Program-made: the position numbers and the translations under genes
Shown: one piece after another, positions 48,740 through 58,456 of the stretch
Layout of the letters: each line of letters begins with the position of its first letter
How positions within the stretch are numbered: position 1 is the first letter of the stretch
Assembly: GCF_023167545.1 (NCBI RefSeq)
Contig: NZ_AP014647.1
Location: 558,001 to 622,000, forward strand
Reading direction: 5' to 3'
DNA: 64,000 nt
DNA from: Streptococcus constellatus subsp. constellatus
GTDB lineage: Bacteria; Bacillota; Bacilli; Lactobacillales; Streptococcaceae
The notes under the pieces: model-generated
The model's database searches: none
What the model was told of the DNA's origin: nothing
Seen by the model: the letters and a program-made list of their open reading frames with translations, nothing else

Positions 48740-49209
48740 TATAAATAATATAGTTTGTATTTTGCAGTGTATTCCCTTTCTAGGGCAAAGAATCTGTCAA
48801 AGTAGGTTAAATTTCAATTCCTAAAAAGTTGCTTATCAGTTTATTTTGGTCTTCTTCAAACAAGTTTAATTTTTTATTCGTTTAAGATATTTTCTCAAGT
48901 GATTTTTCATATAATTTTGAATCAGATAAATCACTTGTTCATGCAGACAATCTTATTTATTGTAATTTTAATTGTTTTTGAGAAATGTTCAATAACTTGA
49001 TCTTATAAACTTATAACCAATGTCTTTCAAATTTTCTTCTACTTATATTGAATGAAAATCTCAGATTTCAGCAGGAATGCGTTTTTTATTTTAGGAATTA
49101 TATAACAGTCTACACCAATCACAATATGTAGTTTTTTAAAACATGATTTTTGTAAATTTGACAACTATACTGTGCAATTGTGTAAATAGGTATGTAATCC
49201 CCTTATTTT
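48740..49209. other. AT-rich intergenic region without recognisable genes
   Basis: About 470 bp with no long open frame, no clear promoter toward either side and no strong hairpin. A short minus-strand frame (KLHIVIGVDCYIIPKIKNAF, about 49080-49140) could be a decayed gene, but I cannot assign it. Confidence 0.5.
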
Positions 49210-50223
49210 TTAATGAGTAAAAGCAACACAAACACCTTCTGGAACAAAGAAATCATGTGAGATTTCTGTTAGTTTTCCTGTTTCTGGGTCGCGTTTGAGG
49301 ACAGTGGCATTGTCTGAGTCCTGATGAACTGCAATAATATACTGTTGATCTGGTGTAATATTAAAATCTCGTGGATTTTTTCCGTTAGTTGGAACAATTT
49401 CTACAAGTTCAAGAGTTCCGTCTCCTACCACTTTGTAAACAACAATTGAATTATGTCCACGATTAGAACCGTAAAGGAACCGACCATCTGTAGATAAACG
49501 AATAGCAGCTGTTCCATTAAATTCTGAAAAGTCTTCTGGTAAGGTTGAAATAGTTTGTAGGCGTTCAAATTGACCGTCGCCATCATAAATTAAAACTTCA
49601 ATAGTAGAATTTAATTCACAAATAAGATAAGCGATTTTGTAATGAGGATGAAACACGATATGACGTGGACCAGCACCAGGTGTTGCATGATAGGTATCTA
49701 ATCGGATCAACCGACCATAATCACTAATATCATATGTAATAACTTCATCAGTCCCCAAATCACACGTAACCAGATAGTTATCTGGTGTCAAATCTGCAAA
49801 ATGCACATGAGCAGCAGCTTGGTTTTCATGCGGACCATACCCAATGTGAACATCAGAGTCAACTAATTTTAAGCTGCCATTTTCTTGTCGTCTATAAACT
49901 AAGACTTGCCCCTTATGATAGTTTGCTCCGTAGACAAGACTTCTCGTTTCATCGACACTCACATAGCAGAGAGGAGCTCCCTCAGCTACAACATGGTTGA
50001 GTAATTGGAATGTTTTATTGTAAGCTGCAATACCTCCTTCCCCATATTCAGCTCCGACAGAGTACAGGTGATGCTGCTTGTCAAAAGCTAAATACGTAGG
50101 ATTCGGTTCTTTGGCAACAAGTGTTAAATTTGTTAGGTCACCTGTACTAGTATCAAGATCAGCCTTGTAAATTCCTTCAGAGCTACGACGTGTATAAGTT
50201 CCAAAATAAACTGTTTGAGTCAT
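49210..50223 (-). CDS. pgl: Lactonase family protein (6-phosphogluconolactonase type)
   Basis: A 337-residue seven-bladed beta-propeller of the YbhE/Pgl lactonase family (MTQTVYFGTYTRR; VGYGPHENQAAAHVHFADLTPD; GAGPRHIVFHP; LYGSNRGHNSIVVY; NPRDFNITPDQQYIIAVHQDS). Likely hydrolyses 6-phosphogluconolactone in the pentose phosphate pathway; family membership is clear but the substrate is inferred. Two ATGs are adjacent; the second (50223) has better spacing to GAGG. An extended -10 TGTTATAAT lies upstream on the minus strand near 50256-50264. Confidence 0.85.
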   Translation of the reverse strand: MTQTVYFGTYTRRSSEGIYKADLDTSTGDLTNLTLVAKEPNPTYLAFDKQHHLYSVGAEYGEGGIAAYNKTFQLLNHVVAEGAPLCYVSVDETRSLVYGANYHKGQVLVYRRQENGSLKLVDSDVHIGYGPHENQAAAHVHFADLTPDNYLVTCDLGTDEVITYDISDYGRLIRLDTYHATPGAGPRHIVFHPHYKIAYLICELNSTIEVLIYDGDGQFERLQTISTLPEDFSEFNGTAAIRLSTDGRFLYGSNRGHNSIVVYKVVGDGTLELVEIVPTNGKNPRDFNITPDQQYIIAVHQDSDNATVLKRDPETGKLTEISHDFFVPEGVCVAFTH

Positions 50224-50570
50224 CATTCACCTCGAAAAAATTTGATACTTTTATTATAACATAAAAATAGATGAAATAGTTTTCATAAATGAAAGCGCCC
50301 TTCATCCTTATGCTTAAAAAATAGATAAAAAATAGATTTGAGGTAGAAAGGGAACAGATAGCTTTGTTACAATAAAATAGATTTATAGAAGCGAAATAGG
50401 ATTTTTCCAAAGGATAAAGAAGTTTGCTGTAATAAGTATTTTATAAAGGTTTTTAATTATCAAAAAAGACTAAGGAATTTGTCGCTGATTTCTGAAAATG
50501 CTTTGATTTTTTGAAGAAAATTTTATACTATATCACAATGTTCAATCTTTGTAAGTTCTCTATTTTGTTG

Positions 50571-50576
50571 TATAAT
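50571..50576 (+). promoter_or_regulatory. -10 box before the two-component system
   Basis: TATAAT at 50571-50576, 60 bp before the response regulator, with only a weak TTTGTA-like -35. The remaining 300 bp between here and the divergent lactonase gene hold nothing I recognise. Confidence 0.4.
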
Positions 50577-50635
50577 AAAAGTAATCGTTATATGGATTAT
50601 TCGTCATTTTATATTTATAATTTAAGGAGTAAAAA

Positions 50636-51292
50636 ATGCATAAGATTTTAGTAGTAGAAGATGACACTACCATCAATCAAGTGATTTGTGAGTTTTTAAA
50701 AGAAAACCATTATGAAGTGACTCCCGTTTTTGACGGTGCAGAAGCTTTGCGTATATTTGAAGAAAAATCATTTGACTTAATCGTTTTGGATGTCATGTTA
50801 CCTTCCATGAGTGGTTTGGATGTACTAAAGGAAGTCCGCAAAACTTCGCAGGTTCCAGTTATGATGTTAACTGCACTAGATGATGAATATACTCAACTAG
50901 TTAGCTTTAACCATTTGATTAGCGACTATGTTACTAAGCCATTTTCACCACTTATTTTAATGAAACGGATTGAAAATATTTTCCGTAGTACAGTAACAGA
51001 ATCTGAAATTCTTGTTGGGGACTTGCGTGTTTCAATCGATGATTGTACAGTTTATTGGCAAGAAGAAAAAATGTCTCCAACCAAAAAAGAATATGAAATC
51101 ATCCAAGCTCTGGCTAAAAGAAAAAATCATTTAGTGACACGAGATCAATTGATGAATACAATCTGGGGTTATAGCGAACTAGATAGTCGGGTTTTGGACA
51201 ACCATGTGAAAAATATTCGGAAAAAAATTCCCGGAATTCCTCTTAAAACTATTACCGGTATGGGTTATCAACTTGGGGGCGAAGAAGAGTGA
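50636..51292 (+). CDS. OmpR-family response regulator
   Basis: A 218-residue regulator. Receiver domain with acidic pocket EDD (9-11), phosphoacceptor Asp 52 (IVLDVMLPSMSG), LTAL and the lysine of YVTKPF; C-terminal winged helix with TKKEYEIIQALAKRKNHLVTRDQL and DNHVKNIRKKI...TGMGYQL. The kinase gene overlaps its stop (GTGA). Resembles the VanR/VncR group. The signal and targets are unknown. Confidence 0.93.
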   Translation: MHKILVVEDDTTINQVICEFLKENHYEVTPVFDGAEALRIFEEKSFDLIVLDVMLPSMSGLDVLKEVRKTSQVPVMMLTALDDEYTQLVSFNHLISDYVTKPFSPLILMKRIENIFRSTVTESEILVGDLRVSIDDCTVYWQEEKMSPTKKEYEIIQALAKRKNHLVTRDQLMNTIWGYSELDSRVLDNHVKNIRKKIPGIPLKTITGMGYQLGGEEE

Positions 51293-52665
51293 GAATTGCT
51301 AAAAAGCATTTCCTTTTGACAGGAACGATTATTTTTATTGTCGTGACAACGGTTCTGGCAACACTTTATTTTGTGATGCCTGTTTATTATGATCAAGTCA
51401 AACATCGAGAGGCTAAAAGTGAGTTTTCCCAAATTGCCCAGCAGGTTCAAGGAAAACCGTCAGATGACATGGGAAAGCTTTTAAGTGACTACAATCGAAA
51501 GAATACACGCGTCTGGTTTAGCATATTAGATGCAAAAGGAAAACTTATTTATCCTCGTATTGATTTAGCTAATGAAAAGGGGGAATTTCAATTAACAATT
51601 TTACCCTCTGACATGAGCTTGAATAATCAAACCAAAAGTATGAGTAAGAAGATAAAAACGGCAGAAGGTACCACATTGACTTTGCGTGGAGAATATTCCC
51701 TCCAACCAATATCGGATGCTAATTATGTGCTGTTAAGCCTCTATCCTTATATCTTATTCTTTTCTTTAGCACTAGGTGGTGTGGCAGCTTTTCTTTACAG
51801 TCGATTTGCAACCAAACGCATTAAAGAAATTTCAGAAAGTACGCGTAAGATGGCAACTCTTTCTCCAGATGTAATTTGTCCAGTCAAAGGTCATGATGAA
51901 ATTTCTAATCTTGCTCAAGATATTAACACTCTTTATCAAAATCTGTTGATGAGTATTGAAGCTTTGCGATTGGAAAATGAAAAAGTGGCTGAAAGCGAGC
52001 GGGAGAAAGCAGAGTTCCTTCGTATGACCTCTCATGAGTTGAAGACACCAATCACTAGCATGATGGGAATTGTAGATGGTATGATCTATGGAGTTGGTGA
52101 CTTCAAGGATAAAGATAAATATTTACATAAATGTCGTGAAATTTTAGAAGAGCAATCTAAACTTGTGCAATCCATTTTGGCGATTTCTAAGATTGAAATG
52201 CGTATAGAAGCGGAAGAAGAGGAGTTTTCACTTAAGCAGCTTTTAGAGGAAAATTTAAATACTTATAAAATGCTGGCTGATATGAAAGGTTACAAGTTTA
52301 TCGTTCATTTAGAAGAACTTCATGTGCATGGTAACAAAATGTATTTATTAAAGGCGATTAAAAATTTATTGGACAATGCTTTTCATTATGCATTAGCTGG
52401 CGGGGAAATTTTTTTAACGATTCAAAATGGTCAGTTAATGATTGAAAATGATGCGGAACATGTGTTGGATGAACAGCAAATCCAGCAAATCTTTCAACCA
52501 TTTTATCGTCCAGATTACAGTCGCAATCGTAAAGACGGTGGAACAGGTCTGGGACTCTTTATTGTTCAACAAATTTTGGAGAAACACAACTTGCGTTATC
52601 GCTTCGAGGCGGTTGATGGCAAACGAATGCGTTTTATAATTTTTTTCTCAGATAAAGAAGACTAA
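51289..52665 (+). CDS. Sensor histidine kinase (VanS-like)
   Basis: A 458-residue membrane kinase. Two helices (about 10-30 and 148-170) flank an extracellular sensor domain of about 115 residues; HAMP linker (172-225); H-box RMTSHELKTPITSMMG with His 249; N-box AIKNLLDNAFHYA; G-box DGGTGLGLFIVQQIL. It starts at a GTG overlapping the regulator's stop, so the pair is translationally coupled. No neighbouring transporter gene hints at the ligand. Confidence 0.93.
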   Translation: MRIAKKHFLLTGTIIFIVVTTVLATLYFVMPVYYDQVKHREAKSEFSQIAQQVQGKPSDDMGKLLSDYNRKNTRVWFSILDAKGKLIYPRIDLANEKGEFQLTILPSDMSLNNQTKSMSKKIKTAEGTTLTLRGEYSLQPISDANYVLLSLYPYILFFSLALGGVAAFLYSRFATKRIKEISESTRKMATLSPDVICPVKGHDEISNLAQDINTLYQNLLMSIEALRLENEKVAESEREKAEFLRMTSHELKTPITSMMGIVDGMIYGVGDFKDKDKYLHKCREILEEQSKLVQSILAISKIEMRIEAEEEEFSLKQLLEENLNTYKMLADMKGYKFIVHLEELHVHGNKMYLLKAIKNLLDNAFHYALAGGEIFLTIQNGQLMIENDAEHVLDEQQIQQIFQPFYRPDYSRNRKDGGTGLGLFIVQQILEKHNLRYRFEAVDGKRMRFIIFFSDKED

Positions 52666-52681
52666 AAGTGGGAATGGGATA

Positions 52682-52876
52682 GAACTAAATGAAACAAAAA
52701 TTTAGTTCGTAGTCTCCCCTCGTAAAGTTGTTTAATAGTTTTCTAGACTGTTGAGGTGGTGAATGAAGAAAACGAAGTTTTTGTCAAAAATTTTCTTCCA
52801 AGCTTGAAAAGCGAACCGCCTTGAAACTTGCTTCGCAAGTTCTATCCGATTCCTCAAAGTAGTGCTTTGAGGAATC
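52682..52876. repeat. Multi-hairpin intergenic element
   Basis: Three clear inverted repeats in one gap: GAACTAAAT/ATTTAGTTC (52682-52708), AACTTGC-ttc-GCAAGTT (52825-52841), and the perfect 12-bp GATTCCTCAAAG/CTTTGAGGAATC (52848-52876). The layout recalls modular streptococcal repeat elements such as BOX, whose C part also has a TTGAGG hairpin, but the sequence is not a BOX copy. Copy number elsewhere cannot be seen here. Confidence 0.5.
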
Positions 52877-52917
52877 AGTTATTGCGGTGTTGGTTTATTA
52901 TATTATATAGTGTATTT

Positions 52918-52953
52918 TGAGGTTGGGAATTTTTGTCCCAACCTCACTTTTTT
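52918..52953 (+). terminator. Terminator downstream of the two-component system
   Basis: Perfect TGAGGTTGGGA-N7-TCCCAACCTCA stem followed by a T-run, just before the AI-2E gene promoter (extended -10 TGCTACAAT, 53025-53033). Confidence 0.85.
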
Positions 52954-53060
52954 ATATTTGACTTGGACGCAAGGAAGAAATTCACAAATGGCTACTTTTT
53001 CTTCAAGAATTTTTTAGTGAAAAATGCTACAATGAGATAAATAAAGAAAAGGATGTCTGT

Positions 53061-54239
53061 ATGGAACATAAAAAGAAGGATTTCAGTCTATCGTGGTTTT
53101 TTCGATGGTTTTTAGATAATAAAGCAATCACTGTTTTTTTGGTGACATTATTGCTGGGATTGAATATTTTTGTATTAAGCAAAATTAGTTTCATTTTTAT
53201 TCCTGTTCTAGAATTTATCGGGGTTATTATGCTGCCGGTTATTTTAGCGGGGCTTTTGTATTATCTATTGAACCCGATCGTGGATTTTATGGAGAAGCAT
53301 AAAATAAATCGCTTGGTTGCGATTACGATTGTTTTTATTTTGATTGCTTTGCTTTTGATTTGGGGATTGGCTGTGGCAATTCCAAGTTTGCAACATCAGA
53401 TTGTGAGCTTTGTAAGGAATTTACCAGCTAATTTGCAAAAGTCGAATAAAATCATTCAAGATTTTTTGGAAAATCGTATTTCTGATGATGTCAAGCCTCA
53501 ATTGGAAGAAATTGCCAACAATTTTTCAGATCAAGTGACGACTTGGGCAAGTAATTTTTCATCGAAAGCAGTGAATTGGGTGAGCACATTGATTAGTACG
53601 GCTTCGCAAGTGATTGTAGCTATTATCATCATGCCTTTTATCCTTTTTTACCTTTTGCGAGATGGGAAAAATTTGAAATCTTATTTGACAAAATTCATAC
53701 CAACAAAGTTTCGTGACCCTGTTGGTCAAATTTTGACAGACGTCAATACACAGCTTGCTAATTATGTTCGTGGTCAGGTGACTGTTGCTATCATTGTAGC
53801 GATTATGTTTATCATTTTCTTTAAGATAATAGGACTTCGTTATGCAGTTACGCTTGGAGTAACTGCAGGGATTTTAAATTTGGTTCCCTACTTAGGAAGT
53901 TTTCTCGCGATGTTACCGGCTCTTGTCTTAGGTTTGATTGCTGGACCGCTTATGTTATTGAAAGTTATTGTTGTCTTTATTGTAGAGCAAACGATTGAAG
54001 GGCGGTTTGTATCACCATTGATTCTCGGTAGCCAATTGAATATCCATCCGATTAATGTCCTTTTTGTCCTTTTGACAGCTGGTTCTATGTTTGGTATTTG
54101 GGGTGTTTTACTGGGAATTCCAATCTATGCTTCTGCAAAAGTTGTGATTACTGCTATTTTTAAATGGTATAAAAAAGTTAGCGGTTTGTACGAAGAAGAA
54201 TTAGTAGATGAAACAGGAGAGAGAATTGAACAACAGTGA
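53061..54239 (+). CDS. AI-2E family transporter (YtvI/PerM-like)
   Basis: A 392-residue membrane protein with about eight helices and a central amphipathic region (residues 110-175). The conserved DVNTQLANYVRGQ, GILNLVPYLGSFLAMLPALVLGLI and EGRFVSPLILGSQLNIHPINVLF are present. Members have been linked to AI-2 export or Na+/H+ antiport; substrate unknown. The end overlaps the TPR gene by 14 bp. Confidence 0.9.
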   Translation: MEHKKKDFSLSWFFRWFLDNKAITVFLVTLLLGLNIFVLSKISFIFIPVLEFIGVIMLPVILAGLLYYLLNPIVDFMEKHKINRLVAITIVFILIALLLIWGLAVAIPSLQHQIVSFVRNLPANLQKSNKIIQDFLENRISDDVKPQLEEIANNFSDQVTTWASNFSSKAVNWVSTLISTASQVIVAIIIMPFILFYLLRDGKNLKSYLTKFIPTKFRDPVGQILTDVNTQLANYVRGQVTVAIIVAIMFIIFFKIIGLRYAVTLGVTAGILNLVPYLGSFLAMLPALVLGLIAGPLMLLKVIVVFIVEQTIEGRFVSPLILGSQLNIHPINVLFVLLTAGSMFGIWGVLLGIPIYASAKVVITAIFKWYKKVSGLYEEELVDETGERIEQQ

Positions 54240-55455
54240 AAAAATGGTCGCTTCTCTACAAAAACAGGATTTGGCGCATGCTAATAAATATTTTGAGAGA
54301 GCCCTAACAAATGATACAGAAGAAGAATTACTTGAATTGGCCGATTACTTAGAAAGTATCGGCTTTTTCCCTCAAGCTAAGCGAATTTATGAAAACTTAG
54401 CTCCTCACTATCCAGAATCCTATATTAGTTTAGCACAGATTGCTAGTGAAGATGGGAAAGTGGAAGAGGTCTTTGCTTATCTGGAAGAAATTAATTTTGA
54501 TAGTGATTGGTACGTGACGGCTCTATTGGTTAAAGCCGATTTGTACCAAATGGAAGGGTTGCCGGACGTTGCAAGAGAAAAACTAGCCGAAGCAAAGCAA
54601 TTGACTGACGAGCCGTTAGTAACTTTTGGTTTGGCTGAAATAGATTTTGAATTGGGAAATTTTAAGCAAGCCATTAAAGAGTATGCTAGTTTAGACAATC
54701 GTATCATTTATGAGCAGACGGGTGTCTCTACTTATCAGCGCATTGGCGTTTCCTATGCAAGTCTTGGTAAATTTGAAGCAGCGATTGAGTTTTTAGAAAA
54801 AGCTTTAGAGATTGAATACGATGATACGGTGGCCTTTGAACTAGCAACGATTTTATATGATCAGAAAGAATATCAAAAAGCCAATCTGTACTTTAAGCAA
54901 ATTGATACGATTTCGCAAGACTTTGAGGGCTATGAATACGGTTATGCTTTGTCGCTTCATGCAGAACATCAAGCAGAAGAGGCATTACGCCTCACGCAAC
55001 AGGGTTTGAGCAAAAATCCATTTGATACACGTCTTTTGCTACTGGCTTCACAACTTTCTTATGAGCTACACGATGAGCAAAAGGCAGAAGAATATCTGCT
55101 GCAAGCGCAAGAAAATGCTGAAGACGAGGAAGAAATCGTACTACGTTTGACGAATCTTTATGTGCAGCAAGAGCGTTTTGATGAAGTTTTGGCATTTGAA
55201 GAGCGAGATGTAGATAATGTTCTGACGAAGTGGAATATTGCACGTGCCTATCAAGCTTTGGAACATACAACAGCAGCTTTGGAGCGCTACAGTCTGTTGC
55301 TCTCAGATTTACAGGAAAATCCAGAATTTTTAGAGCAATATATTTATCTACTTCGTGAAATGGGTGAATTTGAAAAAGCAAAACACCAAGCAGAGCATTA
55401 TCTTCGCCTCGTTCCGGATGACGGTATCATGCAGGAATTGTACGATAGTTTGTAA
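54226..55455 (+). CDS. Tetratricopeptide repeat protein
   Basis: A 409-residue soluble protein made of TPR-like helical pairs throughout (for example GVSYASLGKFEAAIEFLEKALEIEYDD and ATILYDQKEYQKANLYFKQ). The TTG at 54226 is preferred because AGGAG lies 6 bp upstream; an ATG at 54244 is the alternative. The start overlaps the AI-2E gene, so the two are probably one unit. Function unknown, likely protein-protein contacts. Confidence 0.82.
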   Translation: MNNSEKMVASLQKQDLAHANKYFERALTNDTEEELLELADYLESIGFFPQAKRIYENLAPHYPESYISLAQIASEDGKVEEVFAYLEEINFDSDWYVTALLVKADLYQMEGLPDVAREKLAEAKQLTDEPLVTFGLAEIDFELGNFKQAIKEYASLDNRIIYEQTGVSTYQRIGVSYASLGKFEAAIEFLEKALEIEYDDTVAFELATILYDQKEYQKANLYFKQIDTISQDFEGYEYGYALSLHAEHQAEEALRLTQQGLSKNPFDTRLLLLASQLSYELHDEQKAEEYLLQAQENAEDEEEIVLRLTNLYVQQERFDEVLAFEERDVDNVLTKWNIARAYQALEHTTAALERYSLLLSDLQENPEFLEQYIYLLREMGEFEKAKHQAEHYLRLVPDDGIMQELYDSL

Positions 55456-55537
55456 AAAGAGTAACAAGCACAATCCTATAAGACGCATGGGAATTATGAT
55501 ATAATGATGAGCGTGATATTCAGGAAGGACGAAGAAA

Positions 55538-57202
55538 ATGACTGAAAAATTTGGTGCTGATCTAATTGTAGATAGTTTAATTAATCATAAAGTGGATTAT
55601 GTGTTTGGGATTCCGGGTGCAAAGATTGACCGTGTGTTTGATACCTTAGAGGACAAAGGTCCACAACTGATCGTGGCTCGTCATGAACAAAATGCTGCTT
55701 TTATGGCACAAGGAATTGGGCGGATTACAGGAGAGCCAGGTGTCGTGATTGCAACCAGTGGACCAGGCGCTTCAAACTTAGCAACGGGCTTGGTTACTGC
55801 GACCGCAGAAGGGGATCCTGTACTAGCTTTAGCCGGTCAGGTCAAACGAGCTGATCTTCTTAAACGTGCACATCAGTCCATGGATAATGCTGCACTGTTT
55901 AAGCCGATTACCAAGTATTCTGTCGAAGTGCAAGATGGCAATACTCTTTCAGAAATTATTGCCAATGCTTATCGTCATGCCAAATCAGGAATGCCGGGGG
56001 CAAGTTTTATCTCCATTCCACAGGATGTGGTGGATAGTCAGGTTCATGTGAAGGCTATTAAACCGTTGACGGATCCGCAACTGGGTTCTAGCTCAGTGGC
56101 TGACATCAACTACCTAGCGCAAGCGATTAAAAATGCTGTGTTGCCCGTTCTTCTCTTGGGGAATGGCGCTTCAAGTGCTAAAGTGACGGCTTCTATTCGT
56201 CAGTTGTTGGAGCAAGTACAGTTACCTGTGGTGGAAACTTTCCAAGGTGCTGGAATTGTTTCACGTGGTTTGGAAGAAGCGACCTTCTTTGGACGTGTGG
56301 GTCTGTTTCGCAATCAGCCGGGGGATATGCTTCTGAAAAAATCTGACCTAGTCATCGCTATCGGCTATGATCCGATTGAGTATGAAGCACGCAACTGGAA
56401 TGCTGAAATTTCTGCCCGCGTCATTGTGATTGACGTAGAGCCAGCAGAGATTGATACTTACTTCCAACCGGAGCGGGAGCTGATTGGAGATATTGCAAAT
56501 ACTTTGGATTTATTGCTGCCAGCGATCAACGGCTATCAATTACCAGAAGGGTCGCGGGAATATCTGCAAGTTTTGCGAGATAAAATGGACGGTGATGTGA
56601 AATTTGACCGCAGCCAAACTGAAACAGGACGACTACACCCGCTGGATATTGTCGAAGTCTTGCAGGAAAATACGACAGATGATATGACAGTTACAGTAGA
56701 TGTGGGTACGCATTATATTTGGATGGCACGTTATTTCAAGAGCTATGAACCAAGGCATTTGCTTTTTTCAAATGGGATGCAAACGTTAGGAGTGGCATTG
56801 CCCTGGGCAATCTCAGCAGCCTTGGTTCGTCCCAACACAAAGATCATTTCTGTGTCTGGCGACGGCGGCTTCCTCTTTTCAGCTCAGGAGCTAGAGACAG
56901 CGGTTCGCCTGCAATTGCCAATTATTCATCTTATTTGGAACGACGGGCATTATAATATGGTGGAATTTCAAGAAGAAATGAAATATGGTCGTTCATCTGG
57001 AGTGGACTTTGGGCCTGTTGATTTTGTTAAATATGCAGAGAGTTTTGGTGCGAAAGGATTCCGAGCAACATCTCCAGCAGAATTAACACAGTTGCTCCAA
57101 AAAGCCTTAAAGGAAAATGGACCGGTTATCATTGATGTGCCAGTGGATTACAAGGACAGCAGTACACTAGGAGAAACGATTTTACCAGATGAGTTTTATT
57201 AA
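55538..57202 (+). CDS. alsS: Catabolic acetolactate synthase AlsS
   Basis: Condenses two pyruvates to 2-acetolactate for acetoin production. 554 residues, thiamine diphosphate enzyme: catalytic glutamate in [12 protein letters not shown], central domain, and [17 protein letters not shown]...WND forming the ThDP/Mg2+ motif. The biosynthetic-type FAD signature is absent, as in AlsS. Extended -10 TGATATAAT (55497-55505) and AGGAAGGA site upstream. Paired with alsD. Confidence 0.96.
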   Translation: MTEKFGADLIVDSLINHKVDYVFGIPGAKIDRVFDTLEDKGPQLIVARHEQNAAFMAQGIGRITGEPGVVIATSGPGASNLATGLVTATAEGDPVLALAGQVKRADLLKRAHQSMDNAALFKPITKYSVEVQDGNTLSEIIANAYRHAKSGMPGASFISIPQDVVDSQVHVKAIKPLTDPQLGSSSVADINYLAQAIKNAVLPVLLLGNGASSAKVTASIRQLLEQVQLPVVETFQGAGIVSRGLEEATFFGRVGLFRNQPGDMLLKKSDLVIAIGYDPIEYEARNWNAEISARVIVIDVEPAEIDTYFQPERELIGDIANTLDLLLPAINGYQLPEGSREYLQVLRDKMDGDVKFDRSQTETGRLHPLDIVEVLQENTTDDMTVTVDVGTHYIWMARYFKSYEPRHLLFSNGMQTLGVALPWAISAALVRPNTKIISVSGDGGFLFSAQELETAVRLQLPIIHLIWNDGHYNMVEFQEEMKYGRSSGVDFGPVDFVKYAESFGAKGFRATSPAELTQLLQKALKENGPVIIDVPVDYKDSSTLGETILPDEFY

Positions 57203-57357
57203 ATTGAAACTGGGAAAGGGCTCAAGACTATTTCAAGAGAGTTCAATTTCTCATTTTCTTGTACGGTTGATGTGTAGTTCAGTATTAAAAAGTAAAAGGC
57301 TGGATGTGAGACCTGCTTTTTTCAAGGAAAGATAGTAAAAATTGCCTAGGAGGAGAA

Positions 57358-58077
57358 ATGGCAAAGCTTGTAACATTATTTCACTACAATACTTTGGGGG
57401 CTTTGATGGCGGGGCTTTACAAGGGGACGATGACGATTGAAGAATTGCTTCAACATGGCGATTTAGGGATTGGTACTTTAGACTCTATTGACGGAGAGCT
57501 GATTGTGCTTGACGGTAAGGCTTATCAGGCCAAGGGAATAGGAGTAACTCCTGAAGTGATAGAAGTTTCAACAGATAGGACGGTTCCTTATGCTGCAGTG
57601 GCTTTTCACAGAGCAGAAGCGTGTTTTCGTCAGGACGTTGAGCTGACTGATGAAGCGTTGAAGAAGCGCATAGAAGCTAGCTATGTCGGGGAAAATCTTT
57701 TTCGCTCAATTAAGATTCATGGTGAATTTAGCAGCATGCACGTGCGAATAGCTCCAAAATCCTCTCCGGGAAAGAGGTTTGCAGAAATCGCAGCTCATCA
57801 GCCGGAGTATCATGCAGAACACATTTCAGGAACGATTGTTGGCTTTTGGACGCCGGAGCTGTTTCACGGCGTCAGCGTAGCTGGTTATCATCTTCATTTT
57901 CTATCTGATGACCACCAATTCGGTGGACATGTCATGGATTTTGTCATGAAAAATGGAGAGGTTGAAATCGGAACGATTGCGGCTTTGGAGCAGCATTTTC
58001 CGCTTCAAGACCAAGATTTTCTCTCTGCAAAATTGAATGTGTCGAAGTTAAAGAAAGATATTGAGAAATCTGAATAA
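57358..58077 (+). CDS. alsD: Acetolactate decarboxylase AlsD
   Basis: Decarboxylates 2-acetolactate to acetoin, lowering acid stress and removing excess pyruvate. 239 residues. The metal ligands lie in the C-terminal GYHLHFLSDDHQFGGHVMDF (three histidines). The ATG has GGAGGAG upstream. A weak hairpin (about 57287-57325) lies between alsS and alsD, so expression may be partly separate. Confidence 0.96.
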   Translation: MAKLVTLFHYNTLGALMAGLYKGTMTIEELLQHGDLGIGTLDSIDGELIVLDGKAYQAKGIGVTPEVIEVSTDRTVPYAAVAFHRAEACFRQDVELTDEALKKRIEASYVGENLFRSIKIHGEFSSMHVRIAPKSSPGKRFAEIAAHQPEYHAEHISGTIVGFWTPELFHGVSVAGYHLHFLSDDHQFGGHVMDFVMKNGEVEIGTIAALEQHFPLQDQDFLSAKLNVSKLKKDIEKSE

Positions 58078-58140
58078 AAAACAGTGGACAAAGTTAGACA
58101 AAAGCTCAAATTCCATTCAAAATTCAAAAGAATGATGCCA

Positions 58141-58190
58141 AAAAGGCTTAAAATCGTGTTGTTAAAAGCACTGATTTTAAGCCTTTTACT
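58141..58190 (+). terminator. alsD terminator
   Basis: Perfect 15-bp stem AAAAGGCTTAAAATC with its complement around a 17-base loop, ending in TTTT. Confidence 0.85.
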
Positions 58191-58221
58191 ATTCTAAGAA
58201 GTTTTTTCAGTCCCTTATAAT

Positions 58222-58413
58222 GAGAACAAGTTCGTCGCCTCGGTCGACAAAGTGAACGAGAACTGGTTTAAGCTGTCGTCCACATTGACGACCTGCTTGA
58301 GAACTGATTTACTCTGTCCGAGGGTCGTACAGCTTACCTGAAAAGAGATTCATTCCGTCCGAGGGTCGGATAGCCTGTCTGAAAAGAGATTCATTTCATC
58401 CGAGGGTCGGACA
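58222..58413. repeat. Five degenerate 36-41-bp tandem repeats, each with a hairpin
   Basis: Units begin with GAGAAC or GAAAAG at 58222, 58258, 58299, 58340 and 58381 (spacing 36, 41, 41, 41). Every unit has a small inverted repeat at about the same place: GTCG/CGAC, GTCGTC/GACGAC, TGTCCGA/TCGTACA, TCCGA/TCGGA, TCCGA/TCGGA. Arms differ between units but pairing is kept. The array lies between the terminators of the convergent genes alsD and rqcH. A period of 41 excludes a coding repeat. Confidence 0.75.
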
Positions 58414-58428
58414 TATAAAAAATAGTCA

Positions 58429-58456
58429 GAAAAAGGTGTCAGTTAGTAGACACCTT
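58429..58456 (-). terminator. rqcH terminator
   Basis: AAGGTGTC-N8-GACACCTT with a T-run on the minus strand; overlaps the rqcH stop codon. Confidence 0.75.

Noticed and set aside
58220..58340. Small open frame ENKFVASVDKVNENWF... across the 41-bp repeats
   Set aside because: The repeat period is not a multiple of three and units do not share a frame; no ribosome site.
58222..58413. CRISPR array at the tandem repeats
   Set aside because: Units are contiguous and degenerate with no unique spacers, and no cas genes are nearby.
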